A DNA stretch of 19,695 nt, taken from assembly GCA_003233075.1 (NCBI GenBank), contig QIKQ01000220.1, positions 1-19,695 of the forward strand, written 5' to 3'. The notes under the pieces are model-generated. The model did not search any database, was not told where the DNA came from, and was given only the letters and a program-made list of their open reading frames with translations. Position numbers and translations under genes: made by a program. The stretch is from Gammaproteobacteria bacterium (GTDB taxonomy: Bacteria; Pseudomonadota; Gammaproteobacteria; SZUA-21). Of this stretch, positions 8,584 to 15,448 are shown in pieces; the stretch's first letter is position 1; every line of letters starts with the position of its first letter.

Positions 8584-8794
8584 CAATTCCTTTGAGATTT
8601 TTCTCGTCGTATATTAAATAATTTTGCTTATTCGTCTATTTTTTAACGCGTATATGTTTCGTGCTAGTTTCATGTCCCAAATTACTAATCAATCGATTTA
8701 ATCATTAAACTTAGAGTTAAATGATACATAATCACAAATTGTGGGACAGCAGTGAGTCATGCCTTGTCTCCTACTCGATTAATTGCTAAACGTA

Positions 8795-9766
8795 CTATTG
8801 CTTGTTCAATATTTCTTTGCGAGTAGACTGATAAACTTTACTATTTCCACCGCCCAAGTTAATAGCTGTATTGACATGTTCTAACGCTTCTTTATATCGT
8901 TTTTTATGAATTAATAAACTGGCCAAATTATTATAAGCATCTGCCGCTTTAGGGTGAGATTTAATAATTTCTTGGTATTTTCTAATGGCTTGTGATTTTC
9001 GTCCAAGGCTGTATTCTGCGTTGGCTACACCCATTTTTGCTATTAAGTTATTGGGCCAATGAAGTTCCGCTTTTTGATAACTTAATTTTGCAGCGCGCCA
9101 ATTTTTGACTTGTTCTAAACCAGATGCAGCACGTAAGTAATTAAGTGGTCGAGGAATAGCCGGTAATTCGCCAGGCTTTAGAGCTAGCAGTGCCCAATAT
9201 TTAGAGCGCTTCCAGGTGCGTTCGAATAATTTGAATGAGGTTAATTTACGCTTGTGTTTACCGGAACGTAGAATTATTTTTTGTAATTTCAAGTCATAGC
9301 CGACCACTACAGCGTAATGCCATTTTGATATCCATTTAATGCCTAAGTTTTGTAATACAAGAACAGGTCTGCCAGCTGCAACTTCATGTAATAAGTCGCT
9401 TAGTTTTGGTTGCATGACGTAGCTGAGGTAACCATAGCGTCGAAAAATCGTTATCACATCAGTTTGCAGACTGCCTTTACGTCCCGGTGTATAAACTTTT
9501 TTTACAATGTCGTTGTAATTTACCGAGTGGCCTTTGAAGTCGAGCAATGTTGCAACCGCGGACGGACCGCAATGATATTTTGTTTGAGCATAAAAGGGGA
9601 CTTTTGTTAACTCAATTCGGTTTGGAATATCTATTTGCTGATGTTGTAGTTTTTTATTTAGTTGTTTTACCTGGGGAGTAGGTAGACAGCTAACAATGAC
9701 AAATGCCATGAGCAGAAAAAAACTGCCTCGATAAATCGAGGCAGTTCGGGTGATCAAAGTGCTCAT
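8795..9766 (-). CDS. PA2778-type C39-like cysteine peptidase lipoprotein with TPR repeats
   Basis: Predicted exported lipoprotein combining a papain-like C39 peptidase domain and tetratricopeptide repeats. Signal segment 1-26 ends in VIVSC, making Cys27 the likely lipidated residue. The peptidase domain is about 50-198: VPFYAQTKYHCGPSA gives the nucleophile Cys66 preceded by Gln61, and WHYAVVVGYD gives His150 with Asp158. About residues 208-320 form three TPR-like units (for example AADAYNNLASLLIHKKRYKEALEHV). The architecture and the adjacent partner match the Pseudomonas aeruginosa PA2778/PA2779 pair. Its ATG overlaps the upstream partner's stop by one base (TAATG), implying translational coupling. 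The family's substrate is not established; a role in processing or handling an envelope protein is inference. Confidence 0.88.
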   Translation of the reverse strand: MSTLITRTASIYRGSFFLLMAFVIVSCLPTPQVKQLNKKLQHQQIDIPNRIELTKVPFYAQTKYHCGPSAVATLLDFKGHSVNYNDIVKKVYTPGRKGSLQTDVITIFRRYGYLSYVMQPKLSDLLHEVAAGRPVLVLQNLGIKWISKWHYAVVVGYDLKLQKIILRSGKHKRKLTSFKLFERTWKRSKYWALLALKPGELPAIPRPLNYLRAASGLEQVKNWRAAKLSYQKAELHWPNNLIAKMGVANAEYSLGRKSQAIRKYQEIIKSHPKAADAYNNLASLLIHKKRYKEALEHVNTAINLGGGNSKVYQSTRKEILNKQ

Positions 9767-10152
9767 TATATAAATGTGAATATATTGGTGACGCCTGTTG
9801 CTTCTAGTATGATTATTAACAATATAAGTAACAGTAATACATCACCGCCGGCACCCGCAGGTAAATTATCAATGCGGCTGGCTAAGGTTAATACTTCTCT
9901 GTCAGTCATGCTGTTAATTCTTGATTGCGCTTCTGGCGCAGTGATTCCTTTTGCCTTCATTATTTTTTGTACGTCTTTGCGATCATACAATTTCAATATT
10001 TCTTGACGTTTTTGCTTAACGTTTTCTTTTTCAATCATTGTTTGCGTGCTAACCATTTCTGCTTGTACAGTCGGTATGGTCAAACTCAATCCTAGAAAGG
10101 CAAGGGTGATAATCGGTGTAAGGGGCTTAATTAGTTTTCTTACAAAATCCAT
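9766..10152 (-). CDS. PA2779-type small exported membrane protein
   Basis: Small protein of the PA2779 family, always recognised by its pairing with a PA2778-type peptidase. Residues 1-31 look like a signal peptide ending VQA. The middle (about 32-100) is charged and helical, with the conserved type of segment ITAPEAQSRINSMTDREVL. A glycine-rich turn (PAGAGG) leads to a C-terminal hydrophobic helix LLLLILLIIILEAT and a short tail. A strong ribosome site GAGGAG (10159-10164) lies 6 bases before the ATG, and the downstream peptidase starts at its stop codon, so this gene leads a two-gene operon. Function is unknown; it could be the peptidase's anchor, substrate or inhibitor. Confidence 0.85.
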   Translation of the reverse strand: MDFVRKLIKPLTPIITLAFLGLSLTIPTVQAEMVSTQTMIEKENVKQKRQEILKLYDRKDVQKIMKAKGITAPEAQSRINSMTDREVLTLASRIDNLPAGAGGDVLLLLILLIIILEATGVTNIFTFI

Positions 10153-10527
10153 GCTGTGCTCCTCATAGCTATATTATGTATTAATAATTATTGTCTCTAG
10201 CGCTAGATTATCATATCTTTAATTGGAAACCCATAATCAGGCTTAGTTCACGCAAATACACGTGGATTCTAATGGTCACAGATTGCGCAATATGGAAAGT
10301 TTTGTAAAACCTATATAGAAAGGATTGTATTAGGAAGCATAATAAATCACGGCGGCTCGATTGATTTTTAGTTTAACTTCCTTTGTTTTCAGTAGCTGCG
10401 AGCATCGATTGATTTCTAATTTTACCTTATGGTTTAACGCATTACGATTGGAATCAGGCCTTTTGTTTAGCTTGCGATATCCAATTAAGCCGAAGATTTC
10501 CGTCTGGTACAAGAAAATCTAATTTTT
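10153..10527. other. Intergenic region, 375 bases
   Basis: Spacer between the PBP7-like gene's stop and the PA2779-type start, both on the minus strand. Near the latter are the ribosome site GAGGAG and the palindrome CTAGCGCTAG (10197-10206) with an AT-rich promoter-like stretch (CATAAT on the minus strand) between them. A 60-codon open frame at 10330-10512 shows no family likeness or ribosome site and is not called. Confidence 0.5.
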
Positions 10528-11556
10528 TTATCGACCAACTCGATAGTTCAGCGATGTTTTTTTTCTAACCACACGACGGTAGCGTTTCCGTCTTTTTTCT
10601 GCTTTTAAAATCCATTTTCGAATTCGATTTGCATCACCAAATTTACTATGTCGACCAGAGGAATTAAGCAATATGATAACGATAGGTCGGCGACCTATAG
10701 TGGTGTGCATTAATAAGCAATATCCGGATTCATTGATATAACCCGTTTTACTTATATTAATATCCCAACTTCTTCGCCGTACAAGTCGATTGGTATTTCT
10801 AAAACGGACAATCCTTCTGCGTTTTGAACGATGATCTTTTGCATGACCACGGCCGGATGTTGTCATTTGTTGTATGGTCGGATAGTCATAAGCTGCGGTA
10901 ACCATTTTTGCTAGGTCTCGTGCCGTAGATCGATTTCGTGATGATAATCCTGAGCTATCGGCAAAACGAGTATTTCTCATACCCAATTGTCTGGCCTTTT
11001 TATTCATAGCCTTAACGAAGGCGCGTTTACCTCCAGGATAGGATCTCGCTAAGGCATGTGCTGCTCGATTTTCAGAGGCGGCCAAAGACATGTAGAGTAG
11101 GTCTCGTCTGCGCATAACAGTACCAACACGTAGTCGCGAACGCGAATATTTAAGCCGGTCTTTATCACTACGCGACACCTTAATTTTCCTATTTAATGGT
11201 AATCGTGCATCTAAGATCACCATAGCAGTCATTATTTTGGTTAGTGAAGCAATGGATCTTTTTCTATAGATTCGTTTTCCGTACAAAACTTTGCCATTCT
11301 CCGCATCTACTATAAGAGCTGAGCGTGAGCGTAATCGTAAATTTCTTGGATTTAAAAAATGATGAAAACCTAAGTAGCGCTTATTTTTTCTTTTTGCAAG
11401 AATAAGTCGAGATTTATTAGTTGCAAAATTGTCTTTCTCGTAGATATTGCTGGTATGTGATTTTACCGCTTCTGATAAGTTAGCAGGCGAGTTTGCTGAG
11501 AAACTGTTTGTTGTCAGAAAGAGTGCAAACAAAAATATACTAATTAATCTAATCAC
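10528..11556 (-). CDS. PBP7-like D-alanyl-D-alanine carboxypeptidase/endopeptidase, strongly cationic
   Basis: Exported serine peptidase (S11 family) that trims or cuts peptidoglycan peptide cross-links. Signal peptide 1-20 (ends SFSA). All three penicillin-binding motifs are present: SLTK (104-107, nucleophile Ser104), SEN (161-163) and KTG (270-272). RSALIVDAENGKVLYGKR before SxxK resembles the E. coli PbpG/PBP7 family, whose length (about 310) is near the 342 here. There is no C-terminal amphipathic anchor; the end is an Arg/Lys tail (KAEKRRKRYRRVVRKK). Arg and Lys are unusually dense throughout. The start is GTG: GAGG sits 5 bases upstream, and the nearby ATG two bases earlier is out of frame and stops at once. 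A hairpin lies just upstream at 11588-11624. Confidence 0.88.
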   Translation of the reverse strand: MIRLISIFLFALFLTTNSFSANSPANLSEAVKSHTSNIYEKDNFATNKSRLILAKRKNKRYLGFHHFLNPRNLRLRSRSALIVDAENGKVLYGKRIYRKRSIASLTKIMTAMVILDARLPLNRKIKVSRSDKDRLKYSRSRLRVGTVMRRRDLLYMSLAASENRAAHALARSYPGGKRAFVKAMNKKARQLGMRNTRFADSSGLSSRNRSTARDLAKMVTAAYDYPTIQQMTTSGRGHAKDHRSKRRRIVRFRNTNRLVRRRSWDINISKTGYINESGYCLLMHTTIGRRPIVIILLNSSGRHSKFGDANRIRKWILKAEKRRKRYRRVVRKKTSLNYRVGR

Positions 11557-11901
11557 ATCAACCTCGTTAACTTAATTTTTAATAATCAAAAACTACCATC
11601 TTAGCTAGCAGGATGTTAGTTTTTAACTCGCTTATTTACTTCGCCGTCTTTAAAATACTTAGTTATTTTAGACGCTTATTGTATCTATAAGCCCAAACTA
11701 ATGTAACCATTCCCGTGCGGGATGTAAATAGTTTATTAGTCGCTTTTAATAATCCGGTAAATTTTAAGACAGTATACTGACAAAAATACTCAATAGTTAT
11801 GCCATTATTTTTATTTTACTAAAATACCATGATTTTAACTATTGATTCAAAGGTTAATATCGCTTGGGTTTTAATTTGTTTTTCTGGCGTTATGAATTAA
11901 A
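11557..11901. other. Upstream region of the PBP7-like gene
   Basis: 345 AT-rich bases with no gene. Apart from the hairpin at 11588-11624 and the gene's ribosome site, I see no recognised element. Promoters for the leftward PBP7-like gene should lie here; none is convincing by eye. Confidence 0.5.
11588..11624. terminator. Hairpin with flanking A and T runs upstream of PBP7-like gene
   Basis: AAAAACTACCATC (11588-11600) pairs with GATGTTAGTTTTT (11612-11624), 13 positions with one mismatch, loop of 11 bases. Read in either direction it ends in five T residues, so it may terminate transcription both ways. On the minus strand it ends 32 bases before the PBP7-like GTG, so it could instead sit in that gene's leader and attenuate it. 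Confidence 0.5.
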
Positions 11902-12072
11902 TTCAGCATACCCTGCAGCTTGCTGCGGGTACAAGCGATTGGGGGTTTGCAAAAAGGGGGAGAATGGAATTATCCCCCCCATGTAAGTTGGGCTTGCCCG
12001 TGCGAATTCACTTCGTGCGGAGCGAAATCTTTAGGAAAAACTACCCCGTTCGCTCGCAGCAGGGTAGTTTAT
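11902..12072 (+). repeat. Structured repeat B, copy B1 (candidate RNA ending in a terminator)
   Basis: About 170 bases homologous to B2 (18080-18246), roughly 80 percent identical by eye until the last stem. Hairpins in order: TACCC-T-GCAG/CTGC-GGGTA (11909-11931); GGGGG/CCCCC around AGAATGGAATTAT (11956-11978); CCGTGCGAA/TTCGTGCGG with loop TTCAC (11998-12020); terminator stem AAACTACCC/GGGTAGTTT (12038-12070). Stem differences from B2 are mostly pair-preserving. No good promoter was found just upstream, unlike B2. It ends where palindrome A2 begins. Confidence 0.7.
12038..12070 (+). terminator. Terminator-like hairpin of B1
   Basis: AAACTACCC (12038-12046) pairs perfectly with GGGTAGTTT (12062-12070) around a 15-base loop, followed by ATT. 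The equivalent stem in B2 has a different sequence but the same position and function. Confidence 0.6.
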
Positions 12073-12074
12073 TG

Positions 12075-12251
12075 CTAGCCCGCATTTCTCACAGCCCGTC
12101 TACTGCGACGGCCCAATTGCATACTATGACTCGTTTTCACTCGGTCCAAGCGCTCGACATAGTATGCCTGCGCACTTCTCGGTCGTGAAAACGTGTCATA
12201 GCATACCCTTGAACCGTCTCGCTACGAAGTGCTGTGAGAAAAGCGGGCTAG
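12075..12251. repeat. Repeat A, full palindromic copy A2 (foldback/MITE-like)
   Basis: A 177-base imperfect palindrome bounded on both sides by CTAG. The arms run from CCCGC (12079-12083) to GCGGG (12243-12247) with the centre at about 12163. The right arm is identical to A1 (1-89) and, apart from the flanking four bases, to A3 (19609-19693). The left arm matches the right arm's reverse complement at roughly three quarters of positions. Flanks are CTAG here and TTAA at A3, consistent with a four-base YTAR duplication such as IS5-group elements make. It carries no gene; mobilisation by a transposase elsewhere is inference. Confidence 0.75.
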
Positions 12252-12701
12252 GCTTAGTTTCTTTAATAGACGAAAATGCGATATATTGTCTTTCAAATAG
12301 TATTTATTTGGACACAGAGACGAGTTCTAGTGTTGTACGATTTGAACGTGGTGTTAAAGAAATGTCGGCTTTTTGTTGCTAGATTATTATGCAATACAGA
12401 TTATATCAGTTTGCGGTGGTAATTTTTCCCATGAAGTTTTTTAATTCAACAATTAAAACATAAGAATTAATTACTTTAAAAAAAACTGAGCATGAATTCA
12501 AAGAAAGTATTCTTATTAAAAATATTGTTTCTAGAGAGATTGGATTTAACTGTACTAAAAAAGTGAGAAAGTAATCATAAAAATGATGAAAATAACGCTT
12601 TTCAGTAGTATCGGCCTTATGTTAATCTTTGGCTTAACATAGGGCAGTTTAACCTAGAAAACATAATGAAAATTAAGTAATTACCAAAAAGGGTGAGTAT
12701 A
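12252..12701. other. AT-rich region upstream of the OmpA-family gene
   Basis: 450 bases without a convincing gene. A frame running from repeat A2 to 12382 gives an unrecognised peptide and is probably spurious. A 19-codon signal-peptide-like frame lies at 12583-12642. The ribosome site AAGG at 12689-12692 serves the gene at 12702. No clear promoter pair was identified. Confidence 0.5.
12583..12642 (+). pseudogene. Signal-peptide-like mini-frame, possible relic or leader peptide
   Basis: Encodes MMKITLFSSIGLMLIFGLT followed by TAG. The basic start and hydrophobic core resemble an export signal cut off from its protein. Its ribosome site is weak (GAGAAAG, about 12 bases away). It ends 60 bases before the OmpA-family ATG and could be a leader peptide, the stub of a decayed exported-protein gene, or chance. 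Confidence 0.25.
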
Positions 12702-13373
12702 ATGAATCGAAATTTTTTCCTAACATCTATCGCATTAGCTGGCGTTATGAGCCTAACGACAGCCTTCGCTGGCGGCGTGCCATCAAACTCTGGTCCAGCA
12801 GCAAGTTCTGACAAAGTTAATACAAACGCTTATGCCTTAGATTCGTCGGGCCTACTAGTACGTGATATTAGTAATGACTGCGTAAGAACAATATCTTGGA
12901 CACCTGAATTAGCTTTACCTCAGTGTGACAAACATATCGCTAAAACGACTAAGCCTTCGATTGCAGTAATCGAGAAAAGAAGTCCATCATCATCGAATGA
13001 TGACTCACAGTTTGTAACTGTGTCTTTGCAAGCAGGTGCACTATTTGATGTAAACCAATCTTCGATTAAAACGCGTGGACAAGAAAAATTAAATATCCTA
13101 GCGCGCAAATTGAAAGAAACTATTACGACAGAAAAAGTAGAAATTTCTGGGCATACAGATAGCAGTGGTTCTGACGCATATAATCAAAAATTATCAGAGC
13201 GACGTGCGGCGGCAGTTAAAACTTATTTAATTAGCCAAGGTGTTTTAGCTAACAAAATGCGAACTATCGGGTATGGCGAATCAAAGCCACTAGTTTCGAA
13301 TAAAACTTCGGCTGGCAAATCTCGAAATCGTCGTGTTGAAGTTAAAATTCTTGCGACTAAACAATTAAAATAG
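12702..13373 (+). CDS. OmpA-family peptidoglycan-binding envelope protein
   Basis: Exported protein predicted to grip peptidoglycan through a C-terminal OmpA-like domain. Signal peptide 1-23 ends AFA. Residues 53-76 hold the paired cysteines C60 and C75 in a DCVRTISWTPELALPQCD segment typical of proteobacterial OmpA-like proteins with a short N-terminal region. The OmpA domain is about 105-218, with HTDSSGSDAYNQKLSERRA (151-169, Asp and Arg being the diaminopimelate-contacting type) and SRNRRVEVKI (207-216). At 223 residues it has no beta-barrel, so it is a periplasmic or peripheral protein. The ATG at 12702 is preferred to GTG at 12693, because AAGG (12689-12692) is at correct distance and the signal peptide fits better. 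A strong terminator follows directly. Confidence 0.9.
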   Translation: MNRNFFLTSIALAGVMSLTTAFAGGVPSNSGPAASSDKVNTNAYALDSSGLLVRDISNDCVRTISWTPELALPQCDKHIAKTTKPSIAVIEKRSPSSSNDDSQFVTVSLQAGALFDVNQSSIKTRGQEKLNILARKLKETITTEKVEISGHTDSSGSDAYNQKLSERRAAAVKTYLISQGVLANKMRTIGYGESKPLVSNKTSAGKSRNRRVEVKILATKQLK

Positions 13374-13390
13374 TTTCTAAATTGTTTATC

Positions 13391-13423
13391 AAAAAACCGG
13401 TTACTCGCTAACCGGTTTTTTTT
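13391..13423 (+). terminator. Intrinsic terminator of the OmpA-family gene
   Basis: AAAAACCGGTTA pairs with TAACCGGTTTTT around the loop CTCGC, followed by a run of eight T residues in all. It begins 18 bases after the stop codon. A textbook intrinsic terminator. Confidence 0.93.
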
Positions 13424-13474
13424 CATTTTTTGAATAGTTTTTTGCTAAATGTATTAAAAATCAATATCATCATT

Positions 13475-13500
13475 CGTAGAGACAAGGCATGCCTTGTCTA
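13475..13500. repeat. Repeat D, palindromic variant D3
   Basis: CGTAG followed by the perfect 20-base palindrome AGACAAGGCATGCCTTGTCT (13480-13499). The left half matches the outer part of D1, D2 and D4, but here the second half mirrors the first instead of continuing to CACTGCTGTCCCACA. It lies between the OmpA-family terminator and the GMC gene. Confidence 0.75.
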
Positions 13501-13637
13501 AAATAGTTTAAATGAATCACCTCCATTATTTCCCGTAGAGTCAATTGCAGACCTTTTTGGCTAAAACTCAAGCACTCTTTAAAATAAACTTAAGTAATTA
13601 AGAGCAAAATCTCATTCAAGTTGTTATTATTAATTGG

Positions 13638-15164
13638 ATGGAACGTACATATGATGCTGTTGTAATTGGCTCTGGTTTTGGTGGCTCAGTCGCTGCCCTT
13701 AGACTGGCGGAGGCGGGCCACTCCGTGCTGATATTAGAGCGCGGTCAAAATTATTCTGCTGGTGATTTTCCAAGAAATATTCAAAAAACAAAAGAAATAT
13801 TATGGCAATCCGCCAAATCTAGTGAATTTAATGGGCTTTTTGATATAAAATTTTACGCCGATATGGGTGTCGTTAGTGCAAGTGGTGTCGGCGGTGGATC
13901 GCTTATTTACGCCAGTGTTCATGTAAAACCGAGTGCTGAAGTTTTTGATGATCCTGGTTGGCCAGATGATATAAACCTGACTACCTTAGAGCCATATTTT
14001 CAAAAAGTTGATCGCGAGTTAAGCCTAGAAGTTGCACCAAAAGACCTAGATATACCGAAAAGAGATTATTTTCATCAAGCTTCTCGATCTCTCAATGTTG
14101 ATGTCATTGATCCCACGCAAGCAATCGATTGGGATAATTGCAGATTATGTGGTGAGTGCGAAGTAGGCTGTCAATACGGTAGTAAACTATCCCTCGATAA
14201 AACTTATTTACAGAAAGCCCAAAAATTGGGTACCGAAATAAGAGCGAATGCGCAAGTCACTTTTGTGGAGCCTAATTTTCATGGTTACATGGTGCATTTT
14301 CTTGATTTAAAGAACAAACGAATTCGGCGTCAAGTTAAAGCAAAAATAGTTGTAGTCAGTGCAGGTACACTTGGCACAAACGAGCTTTTATTACGTTGTC
14401 GTGATGTTTATGAAACACTGCCTAATATCAGTAATCAACTTGGCGTAGGATTTTCAGCAAATGGTGATTTTCTAGGATCGATTCGAAACTCTGAGTTTTC
14501 GTTAAATCCCTGGATTGGCCAGGATGTGACTAGCATTGCTAAAATAAAACATAATGATGGTTATTTTACATTGGCGGCACCCAGTTATAATCAAGCGATT
14601 TCAAATGTGCTTGCACTGATGGGGCAGCCTCAAGGGAAAATGCTGCGCTTTATTGGCCCGATAGTTTGGAAACATTTCAATGGAGTATTACCTTGGGCGA
14701 TGTCAAAGGGTCTAATTAATAATCCGATTAAATCCAAATTGTCATCCGATCCAGATAATTTTACTAATTTGTTTTCGATGGGGCGTGACAATGCTAATGG
14801 TGTTATTAAGCTCAATAATCAAAAGCTTGAAATTGAGTGGAACTATTACCAAGAAAATAGAGAGTTAATTGATGCCATGATTAAAACTATGAAAGAATAT
14901 GCAAAAGCCTATGGTGGCGAGTTTTCACCAATGATGACTTGGAATATGTCAGAGCGGCCTTTGGTTTTTCATCCGCTGGGTGGTTGTCGCATGTCGCCTC
15001 GAGCAGAAGAAGGCGTAGTTTCTTTGAGCGGTGAGGTTCATGGCTACCCTGGACTGTATGTATCAGATGCGTCTTTAATTCCGAGTTCTATTGGTTATAA
15101 CCCAGTTATGACGATTACGGCATTGGCAGAGCATAATGCGGAGCGCATGATAGACTCGATATAA
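13638..15164 (+). CDS. GMC-family FAD oxidoreductase, cholesterol-oxidase-like, with CxxCxxCxxxC
   Basis: Flavoenzyme of the glucose-methanol-choline family, closest in layout to cholesterol-oxidase-like members that oxidise an alcohol, possibly a sterol or other hydrophobic substrate. The FAD-binding start is VVIGSGFGGSVAALRLAEAG (8-27), followed by the LILERG strand (31-36) and GVGGGSLIYA (83-92). The active site HPLGGC gives His445, and GYNPVMTITALAEHNA gives Asn488, matching the His/Asn pair of cholesterol oxidase. Residues 168-178 have Cys168, 171, 174 and 178, the spacing of a 4Fe-4S ferredoxin site, seen also in related ChoD-like proteins. There is no signal peptide, so it is cytosolic. 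The length of 508 is normal. The start ATG lacks a clear ribosome site. It stands alone, ending in a repeat-filled gap. Confidence 0.88.
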   Translation: MERTYDAVVIGSGFGGSVAALRLAEAGHSVLILERGQNYSAGDFPRNIQKTKEILWQSAKSSEFNGLFDIKFYADMGVVSASGVGGGSLIYASVHVKPSAEVFDDPGWPDDINLTTLEPYFQKVDRELSLEVAPKDLDIPKRDYFHQASRSLNVDVIDPTQAIDWDNCRLCGECEVGCQYGSKLSLDKTYLQKAQKLGTEIRANAQVTFVEPNFHGYMVHFLDLKNKRIRRQVKAKIVVVSAGTLGTNELLLRCRDVYETLPNISNQLGVGFSANGDFLGSIRNSEFSLNPWIGQDVTSIAKIKHNDGYFTLAAPSYNQAISNVLALMGQPQGKMLRFIGPIVWKHFNGVLPWAMSKGLINNPIKSKLSSDPDNFTNLFSMGRDNANGVIKLNNQKLEIEWNYYQENRELIDAMIKTMKEYAKAYGGEFSPMMTWNMSERPLVFHPLGGCRMSPRAEEGVVSLSGEVHGYPGLYVSDASLIPSSIGYNPVMTITALAEHNAERMIDSI

Positions 15165-15448
15165 TTATTAACTGTGGCGTGGGTGAGCGACTGTACGAGC
15201 CTTTGCGACGCAAGCAGCGACCATTATTTTGCGGGCTACAAATTATAAGGACTGTGTAGCCCGGAAGAAGCGCAGCTGGCACCGCTCTCGGCCATTCATG
15301 GCCTCTGCGGCGTACCCCTTCCTTGGGTGCAAATCCGGCCTTGGGTGCAAATCCGGGACGAAGTTAGTACTCAAATAAAACTGGCCGTTCGCGAAGCGGA
15401 CAAGGCTAAGTTGGGGAATAGCACGAACACGGCGGGGTAGAATGAGCT
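15165..15448. repeat. GC-rich REP-like repeat region with 18-base tandem duplication
   Basis: This stretch between convergent genes is notably GC-richer than its surroundings. It opens with TGTAGCCCGGAAGAAGCGCA (from 15256), the start type of REP-like palindromes and of the 8353 hairpin. It includes the perfect tandem pair CCTTGGGTGCAAATCCGG at 15321-15338 and 15339-15356. A short open frame through it is composition-driven. No gene or clear terminator is seen. Confidence 0.6.

Larger units (their letters stand above)
8271..8781. mobile_element. Candidate non-autonomous element with terminal inverted repeats
   Basis: The ends 8271-8310 and 8740-8781 are inverted copies of repeat D: TAATCG, then GAGACAAGGCATGC (AATG in the left copy), then CACTGCTGTCCCACA, facing inward. 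The 511-base interval has no coding capacity. It contains a GTAGCC/GGCTAC hairpin, a reversed copy of repeat C and a cloverleaf-like fold. Single D ends also occur at 13475-13500 and 19452-19490, so D is a dispersed family. No transposase is present; mobility is inferred only from the terminal inverted repeats and dispersion. No certain target-site duplication is visible. Confidence 0.5.
8243..8794. other. Gene-free stretch filled by repeats
   Basis: The 552 bases between the cyclase stop and the peptidase stop (convergent genes) contain no plausible gene. Nearly all of it is the inverted-repeat-bounded element at 8271-8781, described separately. No clear intrinsic terminator with a T run was found for either flanking gene. 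Confidence 0.7.

Noticed and set aside
10330..10512. 60-codon minus-strand frame between the PBP7-like and PA2779-type genes
   Set aside because: No ribosome site, no export signal or domain, basic low-information sequence; left as intergenic.
11902..12251. CRISPR array or tandem repeat array
   Set aside because: The repeats here are two different elements, each dispersed, with no regular spacer pattern and no cas genes.
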